Part shown: in pieces, positions 1 to 8,957 of the stretch | How the letters are laid out: each line of letters starts with the position of its first letter | Numbering within the stretch: the first letter of the stretch is position 1 | Assembly (NCBI RefSeq): GCF_019145435.1 | Contig: NZ_JAHSTS010000001.1 | Coordinates: 758,001-822,000 of the forward strand | Reading direction: 5' to 3' | Origin: Pseudomonas ekonensis | GTDB lineage: Bacteria > Pseudomonadota > Gammaproteobacteria > Pseudomonadales > Pseudomonadaceae | DNA length: 64,000 nt | Notes under the pieces: generated by a model | Databases searched by the model: none | Told to the model about the DNA's origin: nothing | What the model saw: the letters and a program-made list of their open reading frames with translations, nothing else | Made by a program: the position numbers and the translations under genes

Positions 1-38
1 TCGGCCTTGTGGCGGTTTTCGAAGAGGCTCTGCTTCAT
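1..38 (-). CDS. Start of a SpoIIM-like membrane protein (partial)
   Basis: Only the first 12 codons are in the window; they read MKQSLFENRHKA and run off the left edge. The ATG overlaps the TGA stop of the RDD gene by four bases (ATGA), so the two are translationally coupled. In Pseudomonas the gene after this RDD protein is usually a stage II sporulation protein M family membrane protein whose start looks like this. The name rests on recalled context, because no domain is visible in so short a fragment. Confidence 0.5.
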   Translation of the reverse strand, partial: MKQSLFENRHKA

Positions 39-760
39 GTCGGGCCCAGCAGGCCGCGGGCGATGCCGTTGAGCTCGCCGACCGCCTTCGGTGCGCTGAT
101 GTGCAGCGGCTGTGCGAGCAGGGCGGCGAGTTCGTTGACCCGTGCCGGCGACAGTTCGCCCTGGCGTTCGGCGAAACCGAGCAGGGCCCGTTGCTCGCCC
201 AAGGTGAGGGGCACCGGACAACGGCGGGGAACTGCCTCGGGCAATGACGGAGCCCGTGGCGGGGTTTCGCCGTAGACCACCAGCGTGCCGGCGGCGATGT
301 CGCCCAGGCGTTTGAAGGTCGGGTGCTGCAGGCAACTGAGGGCGCCGAGGAAGTAGCCGAAGGGCATCAGGTCGACGACGCGCAGCAGGTTGCGCAGCAG
401 CGAGGCCGACCAGCCGACCGGCGTGCCGTCGTCGTGCACCACCCGCAGGCCCATCCATTGCTTGCCCGGCGAACGGCCCTGGCGCAGCACCTCGAACAGC
501 ACCATGTACCACCAGCTCACCCCGAACAGCAGGAGCGAACCCAGCCCCATGCCGAGCCTGCCCAGCGCCGCGAGCACCATGAACAGCACGCCGAGCGCCG
601 CTCCCCGCAGGGCCAGGTCGATGGCGAACGCCACTGCGCGCACCGGCAGCCCGGCCGGGCGCAAGGGCAGGTCGATGCCTTCCGGCGTCTCGACCTGATG
701 CCGGGTGTCCTGCGGCGTAACCAGCGGTGCTTTCCTTGGCGGTGCTGAAGGCTCGAACAT
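35..760 (-). CDS. RDD family membrane protein
   Basis: A 241-residue inner-membrane protein of unknown transport role. The RDD domain covers about residues 30-170: the first helix carries the Arg and Asp of the family (R42, D48), two more hydrophobic helices follow at about 55-95, and the motif SPGKQWMGLRVV lies after them. The C-terminal 60 residues are soluble. A shine-dalgarno-like AGGTAG sits about 6 bases before the ATG. The gene overlaps the downstream SpoIIM-like gene by 4 bases. In other pseudomonads this pair precedes a MoxR/DUF58-type cluster, so a link to envelope stress is possible but is inference. Confidence 0.85.
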   Translation of the reverse strand: MFEPSAPPRKAPLVTPQDTRHQVETPEGIDLPLRPAGLPVRAVAFAIDLALRGAALGVLFMVLAALGRLGMGLGSLLLFGVSWWYMVLFEVLRQGRSPGKQWMGLRVVHDDGTPVGWSASLLRNLLRVVDLMPFGYFLGALSCLQHPTFKRLGDIAAGTLVVYGETPPRAPSLPEAVPRRCPVPLTLGEQRALLGFAERQGELSPARVNELAALLAQPLHISAPKAVGELNGIARGLLGPT

Positions 761-942
761 GGGCTACCTGAGATGTCGCCGAATGGGGATACGAGTGCGT
801 CCGATGCTAGCAGCCTCTTGGGGGAAAACGACATAACTATGTATTGCACACCGCGCCGCGAAATGTGCCCGAATGATGCCGCGCTGGTCGTGACGACGGT
901 CGAGCGCCTAGACTTCGCCGATCTTCAGTTCAGGAACACCCC

Positions 943-2373
943 GTGACTTCCATCTTCTGGTACGACTACGAGACCACCGGCATCAACCCGCGCAGCGACC
1001 GCCCGCTGCAGGTGGCCGGCATCCGCACCGACCACGCGCTCAACGAGATCGGCGAGCCGGTCAACCTCTATTGCCGGCCCGGCGACGACATCCTGCCGCA
1101 TCCGGCGGCGTGCGCGATCACCGGTATCACGCCCGGCCGCCTGGCCGGCGATGGCCTGAGCGAAGCCGACTTCATGACCCGGGTGCATGCGCAACTGGCG
1201 GCGCCCGGCACCTGCGGCGCGGGCTACAACACCCTGCGCTTCGATGATGAAATGACCCGTTACAGCCTGTACCGCAACTTCTTCGATCCCTATGCCCGGG
1301 AATGGCAGGGCGGCAACAGCCGCTGGGACCTGATCGACGTGGTGCGCACCGCCTACGCCTTGCGTCCGGACGGCCTGGAATGGCCCACCGACGACGAAGG
1401 GCGGGTGACGCTCAAGCTCGAACGCCTGACCGCCGCCAACGGCATCGACCACGGGCATGCCCACGAAGCGCTGTCGGACGTGCGCGCCACCATCGCCCTG
1501 GCGCGGCTGATCCGCGAGAAACAGCCGAAACTGTATGACTGGCTGTTCCAGCTGCGCAGCAAACAGAAGGTCATGGATCAGATCCGCCTGATGCAGCCGA
1601 TGGTGCACATCTCCGGCCGCTTCTCGGCGGCGCGGCACTATGTGGGCGTGGTGCTGCCGTTGGCCTGGCATCCGCGCAACCGCAACGCGCTGATCGTCTG
1701 CGACCTGCACCTCGATCCGCAGGGGCTGCTGGATCTGGATGCCGAGACCCTGCGCCGGCGCCTGTACACCCGCCGCGAAGACCTGGCCGAAGGCGAACTG
1801 CCGGTGCCGCTCAAGCAGATCCACATCAACCGCTGTCCGGTGGTGGCGCCGATGTCGGTATTGCGTGCCGAAGATCAACAACGGCTCGGGCTGGACATGG
1901 CGTTGTATCAGGCCCGTGCCTTGCGGCTAAGTGACGCACAGCAAGTTTGGAAAGATAAGATCCCGGCCATTTACGCCAGTGAGGAATTCATCCCGAGCGA
2001 AGATCCGGAACAACAGTTGTACGACGGATTTATCGGCGACCGTGACCGGCGTCTATGTGAACAAGTGAGGGCGGCGGACCCTGCGCAATTGGCGCAGGAA
2101 CAATGGCCTTTCGATGATGAACGTTTGCCGGAGTTGTTGTTTCGATATCGAGCACGCAACTTTCCGCAAACGTTGAATTCCGAAGAGCAACAACGCTGGA
2201 CGGAATTCTGCCGGCAGCGATTGTCGGACAGCGGATGGGGGGCTCCCAATACCCTGACATCATTTGCCGACGCCATGGGGCAATGGGCGCTTAGTGCGAC
2301 GCCTGAGCAGAATGCGGTGCTCGCGCAATGGCAGGATTATGTCCAGGTGTTGCGCAAACGTTTGAACCTGTGA
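943..2373 (+). CDS. sbcB: Exodeoxyribonuclease I
   Basis: This 3'-5' single-strand DNA exonuclease acts in recombination and mismatch repair. It has 476 residues, close to E. coli ExoI. The DEDD exonuclease core is visible: D8 and E10 in the N-terminal DYETTG motif, and H174 and D179 in HEALSDVRAT. The SH3-like and C-terminal helical domains follow to full length. Translation starts at a GTG preceded by AGGAA; no earlier in-frame start gives family homology. The gene stands alone between RDD and mvaT, and a shared terminator separates it from the converging mvaT. The last third is lower in GC than the first part, without loss of frame. Confidence 0.96.
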   Translation: MTSIFWYDYETTGINPRSDRPLQVAGIRTDHALNEIGEPVNLYCRPGDDILPHPAACAITGITPGRLAGDGLSEADFMTRVHAQLAAPGTCGAGYNTLRFDDEMTRYSLYRNFFDPYAREWQGGNSRWDLIDVVRTAYALRPDGLEWPTDDEGRVTLKLERLTAANGIDHGHAHEALSDVRATIALARLIREKQPKLYDWLFQLRSKQKVMDQIRLMQPMVHISGRFSAARHYVGVVLPLAWHPRNRNALIVCDLHLDPQGLLDLDAETLRRRLYTRREDLAEGELPVPLKQIHINRCPVVAPMSVLRAEDQQRLGLDMALYQARALRLSDAQQVWKDKIPAIYASEEFIPSEDPEQQLYDGFIGDRDRRLCEQVRAADPAQLAQEQWPFDDERLPELLFRYRARNFPQTLNSEEQQRWTEFCRQRLSDSGWGAPNTLTSFADAMGQWALSATPEQNAVLAQWQDYVQVLRKRLNL

Positions 2374-2404
2374 ATCCGGACAAGCCCCCATAAAATTGAA
2401 GGCA

Positions 2405-2437
2405 TAAAAAACGCCAGCGGATGCTGGCGTTTTTTTG
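2405..2437. terminator. Bidirectional terminator between sbcB and mvaT
   Basis: An 8-9 bp stem (ACGCCAGC with its complement) lies at 2411-2430, flanked by five A on the left and at least six T on the right. It can therefore end both converging transcripts. Confidence 0.9.
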
Positions 2438-2472
2438 TGTGCCGCGGACGTGTCTGCGACGGGGGTTACAGC

Positions 2473-2850
2473 TTAGCCCAGCAGGGTGGACCAGCTCTCG
2501 ACCACGTCACCGCCCCACTTGGCTTTCCACTCTTTCAGGGTCTTGTGGTTGCCGCCTTTGGTTTCGATGACTTCACCGTTGTGCGGGTTTTTGTATTGTT
2601 TAACTTTGCGTGCACGCTTGGTGCCGGTAGTTTTGACTGAGCCGCCGCGTGGGGCCTTGGTTTTGGACTCTGGATCCAGCAGCGCGATGATGTCGCGCAG
2701 GGACTTGGAGTACTCGCCCATCAGGGCGCGCAGTTTGCCTTCGAATTCCAGTTCTTTTTGCAGTTTGTCGTCTTGCGACAGGTTCTGCAGACGGGCTTGC
2801 AGCTCTTTGATGGCTTCTTCGGTGGCGCGGTATTCGTTGATCAAGGACAT
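2473..2850 (-). CDS. mvaT: H-NS-like xenogeneic silencer MvaT
   Basis: This nucleoid protein binds AT-rich DNA and silences horizontally acquired genes and fimbrial or secondary-metabolism loci. It is 125 residues with start MSLINEYRATEEA, as in known MvaT proteins; a longer reading adds 16 residues but the ATG at 2850 has AAGGTAG correctly spaced. Residues 1-60 form the coiled-coil oligomerisation domain. The C-terminal domain carries the AT-hook-like run RKVKQYKNP and the GGNHKTLKEWKAKWG motif. It lies in the usual sbcB-mvaT-purU order (PA4316-PA4314 in PAO1, from memory). It probably acts with its paralogue MvaU elsewhere in the genome. Confidence 0.97.
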   Translation of the reverse strand: MSLINEYRATEEAIKELQARLQNLSQDDKLQKELEFEGKLRALMGEYSKSLRDIIALLDPESKTKAPRGGSVKTTGTKRARKVKQYKNPHNGEVIETKGGNHKTLKEWKAKWGGDVVESWSTLLG

Positions 2851-2897
2851 GGTTACTACCTTATGTAGGAGTGCTGGGTGGCAGGGACAGTGCGGCA

Positions 2898-2926
2898 ATA
2901 ATAGTCAGGCTGTTTCATCAAGTAAA
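2898..2926 (-). promoter_or_regulatory. Candidate sigma-70 promoter for mvaT
   Basis: On the minus strand a TTTACT -35 (2921-2926) and a TATTAT -10 (2898-2903) are separated by 17 bp, about 45 bases upstream of the mvaT start. The region to about 3000 is markedly AT-rich, which would suit MvaT autoregulation. The rest of the 336-bp gap to purU (2851-3186) shows no gene. Confidence 0.55.
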
Positions 2927-3186
2927 CATTTAACCGGACCATTTATTTGAATTAGTTTCGATGAAAAGGCCTGAATTGAATATTTGGTTAAATAATGTGA
3001 TGCAGTCTTCAGCGATATTCGCTGTCATCCGTTCGCCCATGGCTTTTGCGCCGGCGCCCCCTGACGGCAAGCGGCGTCGAGCGTCCCGTCCGCCCCCGGA
3101 AACGGACCGGGCGGTCATCAATACTGCAGTTTTTGCGCACAGTCGCTAGAATGGCCGCCTTTGCGAAGTTCTGGAGTTTCCCCCTC

Positions 3187-4035
3187 ATGCGCACCTTTCG
3201 GTTGGTGATTTCCTGCCCGGACCGCGTTGGCATCGTTGCCAAAGTCAGTAACTTTCTGGCGTCCCACAACGGCTGGATCACCGAAGCGAGCCACCACTCG
3301 GACAATCAGGTCGGCTGGTTCTTCATGCGTCACGAAATCCGTGCCGACTCCCTGCCGTTCGGTATCGAAACCCTGCGCGAGAAGTTCGCGCCGATCGCCG
3401 AAGAGTTCTCGATGGACTGGCGCATCACCGACACCGAGCAGAAAAAGCGCGTGGTGCTGATGGCCAGCCGCGAGTCCCACTGCCTGGCCGACCTGCTGCA
3501 CCGCTGGCACAGCGATGAGCTGGACTGCGAGATCGCCTGCGTGATCTCCAACCACGACGACCTGCGCAGCATGGTCGAGTGGCACGGTATCCCTTACTAC
3601 CACGTGCCGGTGAACCCGCAGGACAAGCAGCCGGCCTTCGCCGAAGTCTCGCGCCTGGTCCGCCAGCACGAAGCCGACGTGGTGGTGCTGGCGCGCTACA
3701 TGCAGATCCTGCCGCCGGAGCTGTGCAGCGAATACGCGCAGAAGGTCATCAACATCCACCACAGCTTCCTGCCGTCGTTCGTCGGCGCCAAGCCTTACCA
3801 CCAGGCCTCGCTGCGTGGCGTGAAGCTGATCGGCGCGACCTGCCACTACGTGACCGAAGAGCTGGACGCCGGCCCGATCATCGAGCAGGACGTGGTGCGC
3901 GTCAGCCACAGCGACAGCATCGAAGACATGGTGCGTTTCGGCCGTGACGTCGAGAAGATGGTGCTGGCCCGCGGCCTGCGCTATCACCTGGAAGACCGCG
4001 TGCTGGTGCACGGCAACAAGACTGTGGTGTTCTGA
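3187..4035 (+). CDS. purU: Formyltetrahydrofolate deformylase
   Basis: It hydrolyses 10-formyl-THF to THF and formate, balancing one-carbon folates and feeding formate to PurT. It has 282 residues. An N-terminal ACT domain (about 5-85, RLVISCPDRVGIVAKVS) is followed by a formyltransferase catalytic domain (about 90-280) with the INIHHSFLPSFVGAKPYHQA region and the late Asp of the Asn-His-Asp triad in TEELDAGPIIEQ. The ATG at 3187 is chosen because family homology starts there and GGAG lies 10 bases upstream. A strong terminator follows. One-carbon folate also links it to the glycine cleavage genes at 40-46 kb, although they are not neighbours. Confidence 0.95.
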   Translation: MRTFRLVISCPDRVGIVAKVSNFLASHNGWITEASHHSDNQVGWFFMRHEIRADSLPFGIETLREKFAPIAEEFSMDWRITDTEQKKRVVLMASRESHCLADLLHRWHSDELDCEIACVISNHDDLRSMVEWHGIPYYHVPVNPQDKQPAFAEVSRLVRQHEADVVVLARYMQILPPELCSEYAQKVINIHHSFLPSFVGAKPYHQASLRGVKLIGATCHYVTEELDAGPIIEQDVVRVSHSDSIEDMVRFGRDVEKMVLARGLRYHLEDRVLVHGNKTVVF

Positions 4036-4067
4036 CCGGACCGACAGGCGCCGGTTGAAAAAGGAAG

Positions 4068-4101
4068 GGCCTGGGCGTTCAATCGTCCAGGCCATTTTTT
4101 T
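4068..4101 (+). terminator. Rho-independent terminator after purU
   Basis: GGCCTGGGCG (4068-4077) pairs with CGTCCAGGCC (4084-4093) across a 6-base loop. Eight T follow. Confidence 0.9.
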
Positions 4102-4132
4102 TATCCGCAGCATCCGTTCGAGCCCCGAGGAC

Positions 4133-4333
4133 ATGCCCATGAGCGATCCACTGGACAAAGCCACTTCAAAAGCGCCCGCGACGTTGGGGGAGGGCTGCCT
4201 GGCCCGTTACGACCCGGATGACATGGGCCCGGAGGACGGGACGGAGTTTCCCGGCGCGGCTGAGCTGTGGGAGCGGCTCAAGGATGAGGAGGCGCAGAGC
4301 GGTGAGCCTGAGGGCAAGTCGGCGGAGCGTTAG
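4133..4333 (+). CDS. Small acidic hypothetical protein
   Basis: 66 residues from ATG 4133, or 64 from the second ATG at 4139. It is rich in Asp, Glu and Pro, with no membrane segment or recognisable domain; the middle reads CLARYDPDDMGPEDGTEFP. CCGAGGA precedes the start by a few bases. It lies after the purU terminator and ends 20 bases before a REP cluster, so it is probably its own unit. PAO1 has a small gene at the matching place between purU and the pct receptor genes (recalled). The function is unknown. Confidence 0.6.
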   Translation: MPMSDPLDKATSKAPATLGEGCLARYDPDDMGPEDGTEFPGAAELWERLKDEEAQSGEPEGKSAER

Positions 4334-4352
4334 CGCCGCAGTGGTTTGCGGT

Positions 4353-4590
4353 GCCCCACAACCTGTGGAAGCAACTGGCTGGCGGAGTATCGGCTGACGT
4401 CATCGCCAGCAGGCTGGCTCGCAGTATTTTGTGGGAGCGGCGGATCGGTCGCCAACGGTGTCGATGATCCCGACCCCATCGCTGGCAAGCCAGCGCCCAC
4501 AGGGCATTGCGGATTCGGCAGATTCTGTGCCTGGCGCAAAAAACTGTGGGAGCCGGCCTGCCGCCGCGATCGCGGGCAGGGCCGTGAAGG
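4353..4590. repeat. REP cluster downstream of the chemoreceptor gene
   Basis: Several REP half-sites are visible: CATCGCCAGCAGGCTGGCTC near 4400, a degenerate copy near 4440-4505 and a TGTGGGAGCCGGCCTGCCG copy near 4545. Arms alternate in orientation as in REPINs, but the pairs are imperfect. No gene is visible here. Confidence 0.75.
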
Positions 4591-4594
4591 CGCC

Positions 4595-6484
4595 TCAGAT
4601 GCGGAAGGTGCCCACCAGATGCTTGAGCCGCGCCGCCTGCTGCTCGAGGTCCGAGCACGCGCGCAGGGTGGCCTGCAGGTTTTCCACGCCTTCCTGGTTC
4701 AGCGTGTTGATCTCGGTGATGTCGACGTTGATCGACTCCACCACGGCGGTCTGCTCTTCGGTGGCGGTGGCCACCGACTGGTTCATGCCGTCGATCTCGC
4801 CGATGCGCTGGGTCACGCTGCTCAGGCGTTCGCCGGCCTGGTTGGCGATCTCCACGCTGTCCTGACTGTGGCGCTGGCTGTCGCTCATGGTGCTGACGGA
4901 TTCCCGGGCGCCGACCTGCAGCTCCTCGATCATGGTCTGCACCTGTTGCGCCGACTCCTGGGTGCGGTGCGCCAGGTTGCGCACTTCGTCGGCCACCACG
5001 GCGAAACCGCGGCCTGCCTCGCCGGCACGGGCCGCTTCGATGGCGGCGTTGAGCGCCAGCAGGTTGGTCTGCTGGGAAATGCTGGTGATCACTTCCAGGA
5101 TCTGGCCGATGTTCACGGTCTTGCTGTTGAGCGATTCGATGTTGGTGCTCGAGGCGCTGAGCATGCTCGACAGCTGGTTCATCGCCTTGATGCTGCGGTC
5201 CACCACCTGCTGGCCGTCTTCGGCCAGGTTGCGCGCGTCGCTGGCCTGGGTCGAGGCCTGCGCGGCGTTGCGGGCGATTTCCTGGGCGGCGGCGCCGAGC
5301 TGGTTGATCGCGGCGGCCACGCTGTTGGTGCGCGAGGCCTGCTGGTCGGAGTTGTACATCGACGAGTTGGACGCCGCGACCACCCGCAGGGCGACTTCGT
5401 TGACCTGGCCGGTGGCCGAGGACACTTCGCGGATCGAACCGTGGATGCGCTCCACGAAACGGTTGAACGCGGTGCCGAGCACGCCGAACTCGTCCTGGTT
5501 CTGGATGGTCAGGCGCTTGGTCAGGTCGCCTTCGCCGTCGGCGATGTCTTCCATGGCGCGGGTCATGACGTGCAGCGGCTGGATCAAGATGCGGATCAGC
5601 ATGCCGAGCAGGGCGATGATGATCGCCACCGCGATCACGGTCGCGATCACGGCCGAGGTGCGGAACTGGCTGAGCATCGAGAACGCCTTGTCCTTGTCCA
5701 CCGACAGGCCGATGTACCAGTTCACCGACGGCAGGCCCTTGATCGGGGTGAAGGTGACGATGCGGGTCTTGCCGTCGACGGTGACTTCGCTGAAGTCGCT
5801 GCTGATGCGCGGGGTGTCCTGCGGGTAGGCTTCCTTGAGCGATTTCATCACCAGGGCTTTGTCAGGGTGCACCAGGATCTTGCCGTCGGCGCTGACCAGG
5901 AACACATAGCCCATGCCGTCGAAGTCGCGGGCGGCGAGGGTGTCGATCAGGGTTTGCAGGCTCAGGTCGCCGCCGACCACGCCCACGCTCTGGCCGGCCT
6001 TCTTCGAAGCCGTGGCGATGGAAATGATCAGTTGGCCGGTGGCCGCGTCGATGTAGGGTTCGGTCAGGGTCGAGGTGCTGCTGCCTTCGGCGCCCTTGTA
6101 CCAGGGGCGGACACGCGGGTCGAAACCGTCCGGCATCTTGGCATCCGGGCGGATGGTGAAGTGGCCGGTGGCATCGCCCAGGTAGGAAGCCATGAAGGTG
6201 GAGGTCAGGGCTTTCTGTTCCAGCAGGCCGGCGACCGTCGACGGTTCCGGGTTGATGGCGATGTTCTGTGCGGCGTTCTCGATCAGCAGGATGCGACCGT
6301 TGAGCCAGGTCTGGATGTTGCCGGCGGTGACCTCGCCCATCTCGTTGAGGTAGTTGTTCAGGTCCTCGCGGATCGCGTTGCGCTGCAGCCAGTCGTTGTA
6401 CAGCGTGAACGAGGCGAAGGCGGCGATGACGATGAGGGCGGCGGCAAGCAGGATTTTATGGCTGAAGCGCAGGTTTTTGTTCAT
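4595..6484 (-). CDS. Methyl-accepting chemotaxis protein, PctA-type amino-acid receptor
   Basis: An inner-membrane chemoreceptor of 629 residues, the length I recall for PctA/PctB. TM1 is at about 11-30, a periplasmic dCache domain at about 35-275, TM2 at about 280-302, then HAMP, then the signalling domain with the hairpin tip [17 protein letters not shown]. The dCache amino-acid motif is nearly complete and in PctA register: R126, W128, Y129, Y144, D146 and D173, but position 121 is Phe rather than Tyr. The sbcB-mvaT-purU-small ORF-MCP order matches the PAO1 neighbourhood of pctB/pctA/pctC (recalled). The ligand is therefore probably one or more L-amino acids. Only one such receptor is present here. 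Confidence 0.88.
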   Translation of the reverse strand: MNKNLRFSHKILLAAALIVIAAFASFTLYNDWLQRNAIREDLNNYLNEMGEVTAGNIQTWLNGRILLIENAAQNIAINPEPSTVAGLLEQKALTSTFMASYLGDATGHFTIRPDAKMPDGFDPRVRPWYKGAEGSSTSTLTEPYIDAATGQLIISIATASKKAGQSVGVVGGDLSLQTLIDTLAARDFDGMGYVFLVSADGKILVHPDKALVMKSLKEAYPQDTPRISSDFSEVTVDGKTRIVTFTPIKGLPSVNWYIGLSVDKDKAFSMLSQFRTSAVIATVIAVAIIIALLGMLIRILIQPLHVMTRAMEDIADGEGDLTKRLTIQNQDEFGVLGTAFNRFVERIHGSIREVSSATGQVNEVALRVVAASNSSMYNSDQQASRTNSVAAAINQLGAAAQEIARNAAQASTQASDARNLAEDGQQVVDRSIKAMNQLSSMLSASSTNIESLNSKTVNIGQILEVITSISQQTNLLALNAAIEAARAGEAGRGFAVVADEVRNLAHRTQESAQQVQTMIEELQVGARESVSTMSDSQRHSQDSVEIANQAGERLSSVTQRIGEIDGMNQSVATATEEQTAVVESINVDITEINTLNQEGVENLQATLRACSDLEQQAARLKHLVGTFRI

Positions 6485-6596
6485 GGCTTGGGGTTCCGCT
6501 AAGGTCTTAATGTCCAGGACGTGCTTTTATGGAAGCGCGCAGAATGGGCAAGGGTGAAAGTAAGCTGATATTTCCGTCTCTCCTTAGGGAAATGTC

Positions 6597-6619
6597 AGAC
6601 CCGGCTTGTGGCCGGGTCT
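6597..6619. other. Perfect 9-bp hairpin between divergent genes
   Basis: AGACCCGGC (6597-6605) and GCCGGGTCT (6611-6619) are exact complements around a 5-base loop. It lies in the 189-bp region between the divergent chemoreceptor and HerA-like ATPase genes. It cannot terminate either coding unit; it may be a leader structure or the end of an unseen short transcript. Confidence 0.5.
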
Positions 6620-6673
6620 CTCGCCTTTATATATCGGCCATGCAGAATCAAAGATTAACCATTAGGTGACAAA

Positions 6674-8161
6674 ATGCCTGACTCTCTGCAACTCGTAATC
6701 GGCGCCGATCTCGCCGGGCAACCGATCGCCCAGGCCATGCGCCTGGCCAACCGCCACGGCCTGGTGGCCGGCGCCACCGGCACCGGCAAGACCGTCACCT
6801 TACAGCGCCTGGCCGAAGCGTTCAGCGACGCCGGGGTCGCGGTGTTCGCCGCCGACGTCAAGGGTGACCTGTGCGGCCTCGGCGCGGCCGGCAACCCCCA
6901 GGGCAAGGTCGCCGAGCGCATCGCCGACATGCCGTGGCTGAACCACACCCCTCAGGCCTATCCGGTGACGCTGTGGGATATCCACGGCCAGTCCGGTCAT
7001 CCGTTGCGCACCACCTTGAGCGAAATGGGCCCGCTGCTGATCGGCAGCCTGCTGGAACTCACCGACAGCCAACAGTCGGCGCTCTACGCGGCGTTCAAGG
7101 TGGCGGACCGCGAAGGGCTGCTGTTGCTGGACCTGAAAGACCTGAAGGCGCTGCTCAACCACCTCAAGGACAACCCGCAACTGCTGGGCGAGGACGCGGC
7201 GCTGTTCACCACCGGTTCAAGCCAGGCGCTGCTGCGGCGTCTGGCGACGCTGGAGCAGCAGGGCGCCGAAGCCCTGTTCGGCGAGCCGGCGCTGCAGCTT
7301 GAAGACATCCTGCAGCCGGCGGCCGACGGGCGCGGGCGCATTCATCTGCTCGACGCCAGCCGCCTGGTGCACGAGGCGCCGAAGGTGTACGCCACCTTCC
7401 TGCTGTGGCTGCTGGCTGAGCTGTTCGAGCAGTTGCCCGAGCGCGGCGACGCCGACAAGCCGCTGCTGGCGCTGTTCTTCGACGAGGCGCACTTGCTGTT
7501 CACCGATACGCCCAAGGCCTTGCAGGAACGGCTGGAGCAGGTGGTGCGGCTGATCCGCTCCAAGGGCGTCGGGGTGTATTTCGTCACTCAGTCGCCGGGC
7601 GACCTGCCGGACGATGTGCTGGCGCAGTTGGGCCTGCGCATCCAGCACGGCCTGCGGGCCTTCACCGCCAAGGAACAGAAGTCCCTGCGGGCGGTGGCGG
7701 ACGGTTTCCGGCCCAATCCTGCGTTCGACACCCTGACGGTGCTGACCGAGCTTGGCATCGGCGAAGCGCTGGTCGGCACCTTGCAGGAAAAAGGCACCCC
7801 GGAAACGGTGCAGCGCGTGCTGGTGGCGCCGCCGCAATCGCGGATCGGACCGTTGACCGAGACCGAACGCACCGTGCTGATCGGCGGATCGCCGTTCAAG
7901 GGCCGCTATGACAAGCCCATCGACCGTGAGTCGGCCTACGAGATCCTGATGGGCCGCAAGGGACTGGCGCCGGAGGCCGAAACGGCGCCGGGCAAACCGG
8001 CGGCGGAGGAACCGAGCCTGGCCGACCGCGCCGGGGAGTTCCTCGGCACGGCGGCGGGGCAGGCGCTGAAATCGGCGATGCGCCAGGCGGCGAACCAGTT
8101 GGGCAAGCAATTGGTGCGCGGCCTGATGGGCTCTTTGCTGGGCGGCAGCAAGCGGCGCTGA
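6674..8161 (+). CDS. HerA-like helicase, DUF853 family
   Basis: A 495-residue P-loop ATPase of the HerA/FtsK superfamily (E. coli YjgR type). Walker A GATGTGKT is at residues 33-40, Walker B LLALFFDEAHLLF at about 262-275, and the following RLIRSKGVGVYFVTQSP segment resembles the arginine/sensor region of the family. The C-terminal 90 residues are Ala/Gln-rich with low complexity. It starts at ATG 6674, shortly after AGGTGAC. It is convergent with dciA, with only 21 bases between the stops. The cellular role of DUF853 proteins is not established; nucleic-acid translocation is inference from fold. Confidence 0.88.
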   Translation: MPDSLQLVIGADLAGQPIAQAMRLANRHGLVAGATGTGKTVTLQRLAEAFSDAGVAVFAADVKGDLCGLGAAGNPQGKVAERIADMPWLNHTPQAYPVTLWDIHGQSGHPLRTTLSEMGPLLIGSLLELTDSQQSALYAAFKVADREGLLLLDLKDLKALLNHLKDNPQLLGEDAALFTTGSSQALLRRLATLEQQGAEALFGEPALQLEDILQPAADGRGRIHLLDASRLVHEAPKVYATFLLWLLAELFEQLPERGDADKPLLALFFDEAHLLFTDTPKALQERLEQVVRLIRSKGVGVYFVTQSPGDLPDDVLAQLGLRIQHGLRAFTAKEQKSLRAVADGFRPNPAFDTLTVLTELGIGEALVGTLQEKGTPETVQRVLVAPPQSRIGPLTETERTVLIGGSPFKGRYDKPIDRESAYEILMGRKGLAPEAETAPGKPAAEEPSLADRAGEFLGTAAGQALKSAMRQAANQLGKQLVRGLMGSLLGGSKRR

Positions 8162-8182
8162 GCTGCGTCGGCAGGGCGGCGG

Positions 8183-8638
8183 TCAGCCCTTGGTCTTGGC
8201 GTGCGCCGCCAGCCGCTCCAGCGCCGCCCGAAGGTTCGGGTCGCTGATCCCCTCGGCGGTGGACTGAAGGGTCGCCGCCGCATCCGTCGACAGGTCGACG
8301 CTGTGTCCGGTCGTCCCGCGCTGGACGGTCGGTGGCTGCACCTTGAACAGTATCCGCGTCAATCCGGCGAACTCGTCGAACATCAGCAATTGCCGTTGCA
8401 GGCGTTTTTGCTGATAGCGCAGGCGGGTCGCCCAATGGCCGTCGGTGACAATCAGCAACAAATCCCCTTCACGCCACTTGGCCACATGGCAGTGCTCGCG
8501 GGCGGCCGGCTGCAACTGGGTTTCGAGCAGGCGCTGCAGGTGCCCCAGGCGTTGGGCGTGGTTGAGGATGGCCTTCAGCGGCCTGGCTTCGCGAAGCAGG
8601 ACAGCGGGTGCCTTGGCTGTGTGCGGGCGAAATGCCAT
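8183..8638 (-). CDS. dciA: DUF721 protein, DciA-type replicative helicase operator
   Basis: 151 residues. DciA proteins, which have a DUF721 domain, help load DnaB in bacteria lacking DnaC. The KH-like DUF721 domain covers about residues 15-110, with GDLLLIVTDGHWATRLRYQQ as the conserved core; the C-terminal tail is Ala-rich. The gene is divergent from secA, as in other pseudomonads (PA4404 beside PA4403, from memory). The start is the ATG at 8638. The family assignment is firm; the molecular role is taken from published work on the family. Confidence 0.85.
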   Translation of the reverse strand: MAFRPHTAKAPAVLLREARPLKAILNHAQRLGHLQRLLETQLQPAAREHCHVAKWREGDLLLIVTDGHWATRLRYQQKRLQRQLLMFDEFAGLTRILFKVQPPTVQRGTTGHSVDLSTDAAATLQSTAEGISDPNLRAALERLAAHAKTKG

Positions 8639-8957
8639 GATCGAACACCGAAATTGACGAGGGCACTATGTTAACAGGAAGGTCATCAGGAGCGGCTCAC
8701 GCACTCGCCCCATTGCTTTTGCCCCTGCTTTGCCCCTTAAATCAACGACTGACTCGAGCGCCGTACGGCTTGAAGTCGAGCAAAACGCCCCTATTTTAAG
8801 TGAGCCCCGTCAAAGCGCAGTGCCAGCATCGTGGAACATCGCCACTTTCCTCACCACCGTTTCCGGGTAGAATGCTCGTTCGCATGCGGCCATGAGGGCT
8901 GCACGGGCGACTCACGGGGCCGCCCTCCATCCCTTTAGTGTGGAAGATCCTGCCGAT
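8639..8957. promoter_or_regulatory. dciA-secA divergent intergenic region
   Basis: A 319-bp gap. TAGAAT at 8868-8873 could be a secA -10, with a weak -35 (CTTTCC) 17 bp upstream; this would give a leader of about 80 bases. No secM-like gene is visible. A short in-frame upstream extension of secA exists but lacks homology and a ribosome site. Confidence 0.4.

Noticed and set aside
4346..6502. A 718-codon open frame antisense to the Pct-type receptor gene
   Set aside because: Same cause: GC-rich third positions on the coding strand remove stops opposite. The product has low complexity (Gly, His, Val) and starts in REP DNA.
6597..6619. The hairpin at 6.6 kb as a gene terminator
   Set aside because: Both flanking genes diverge from it, so no known transcript ends here, and no T tract follows.
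8892..8957. A 22-codon N-terminal extension of SecA
   Set aside because: SecA homology starts at MFAPLLKK; the extension is not conserved and has no ribosome site.
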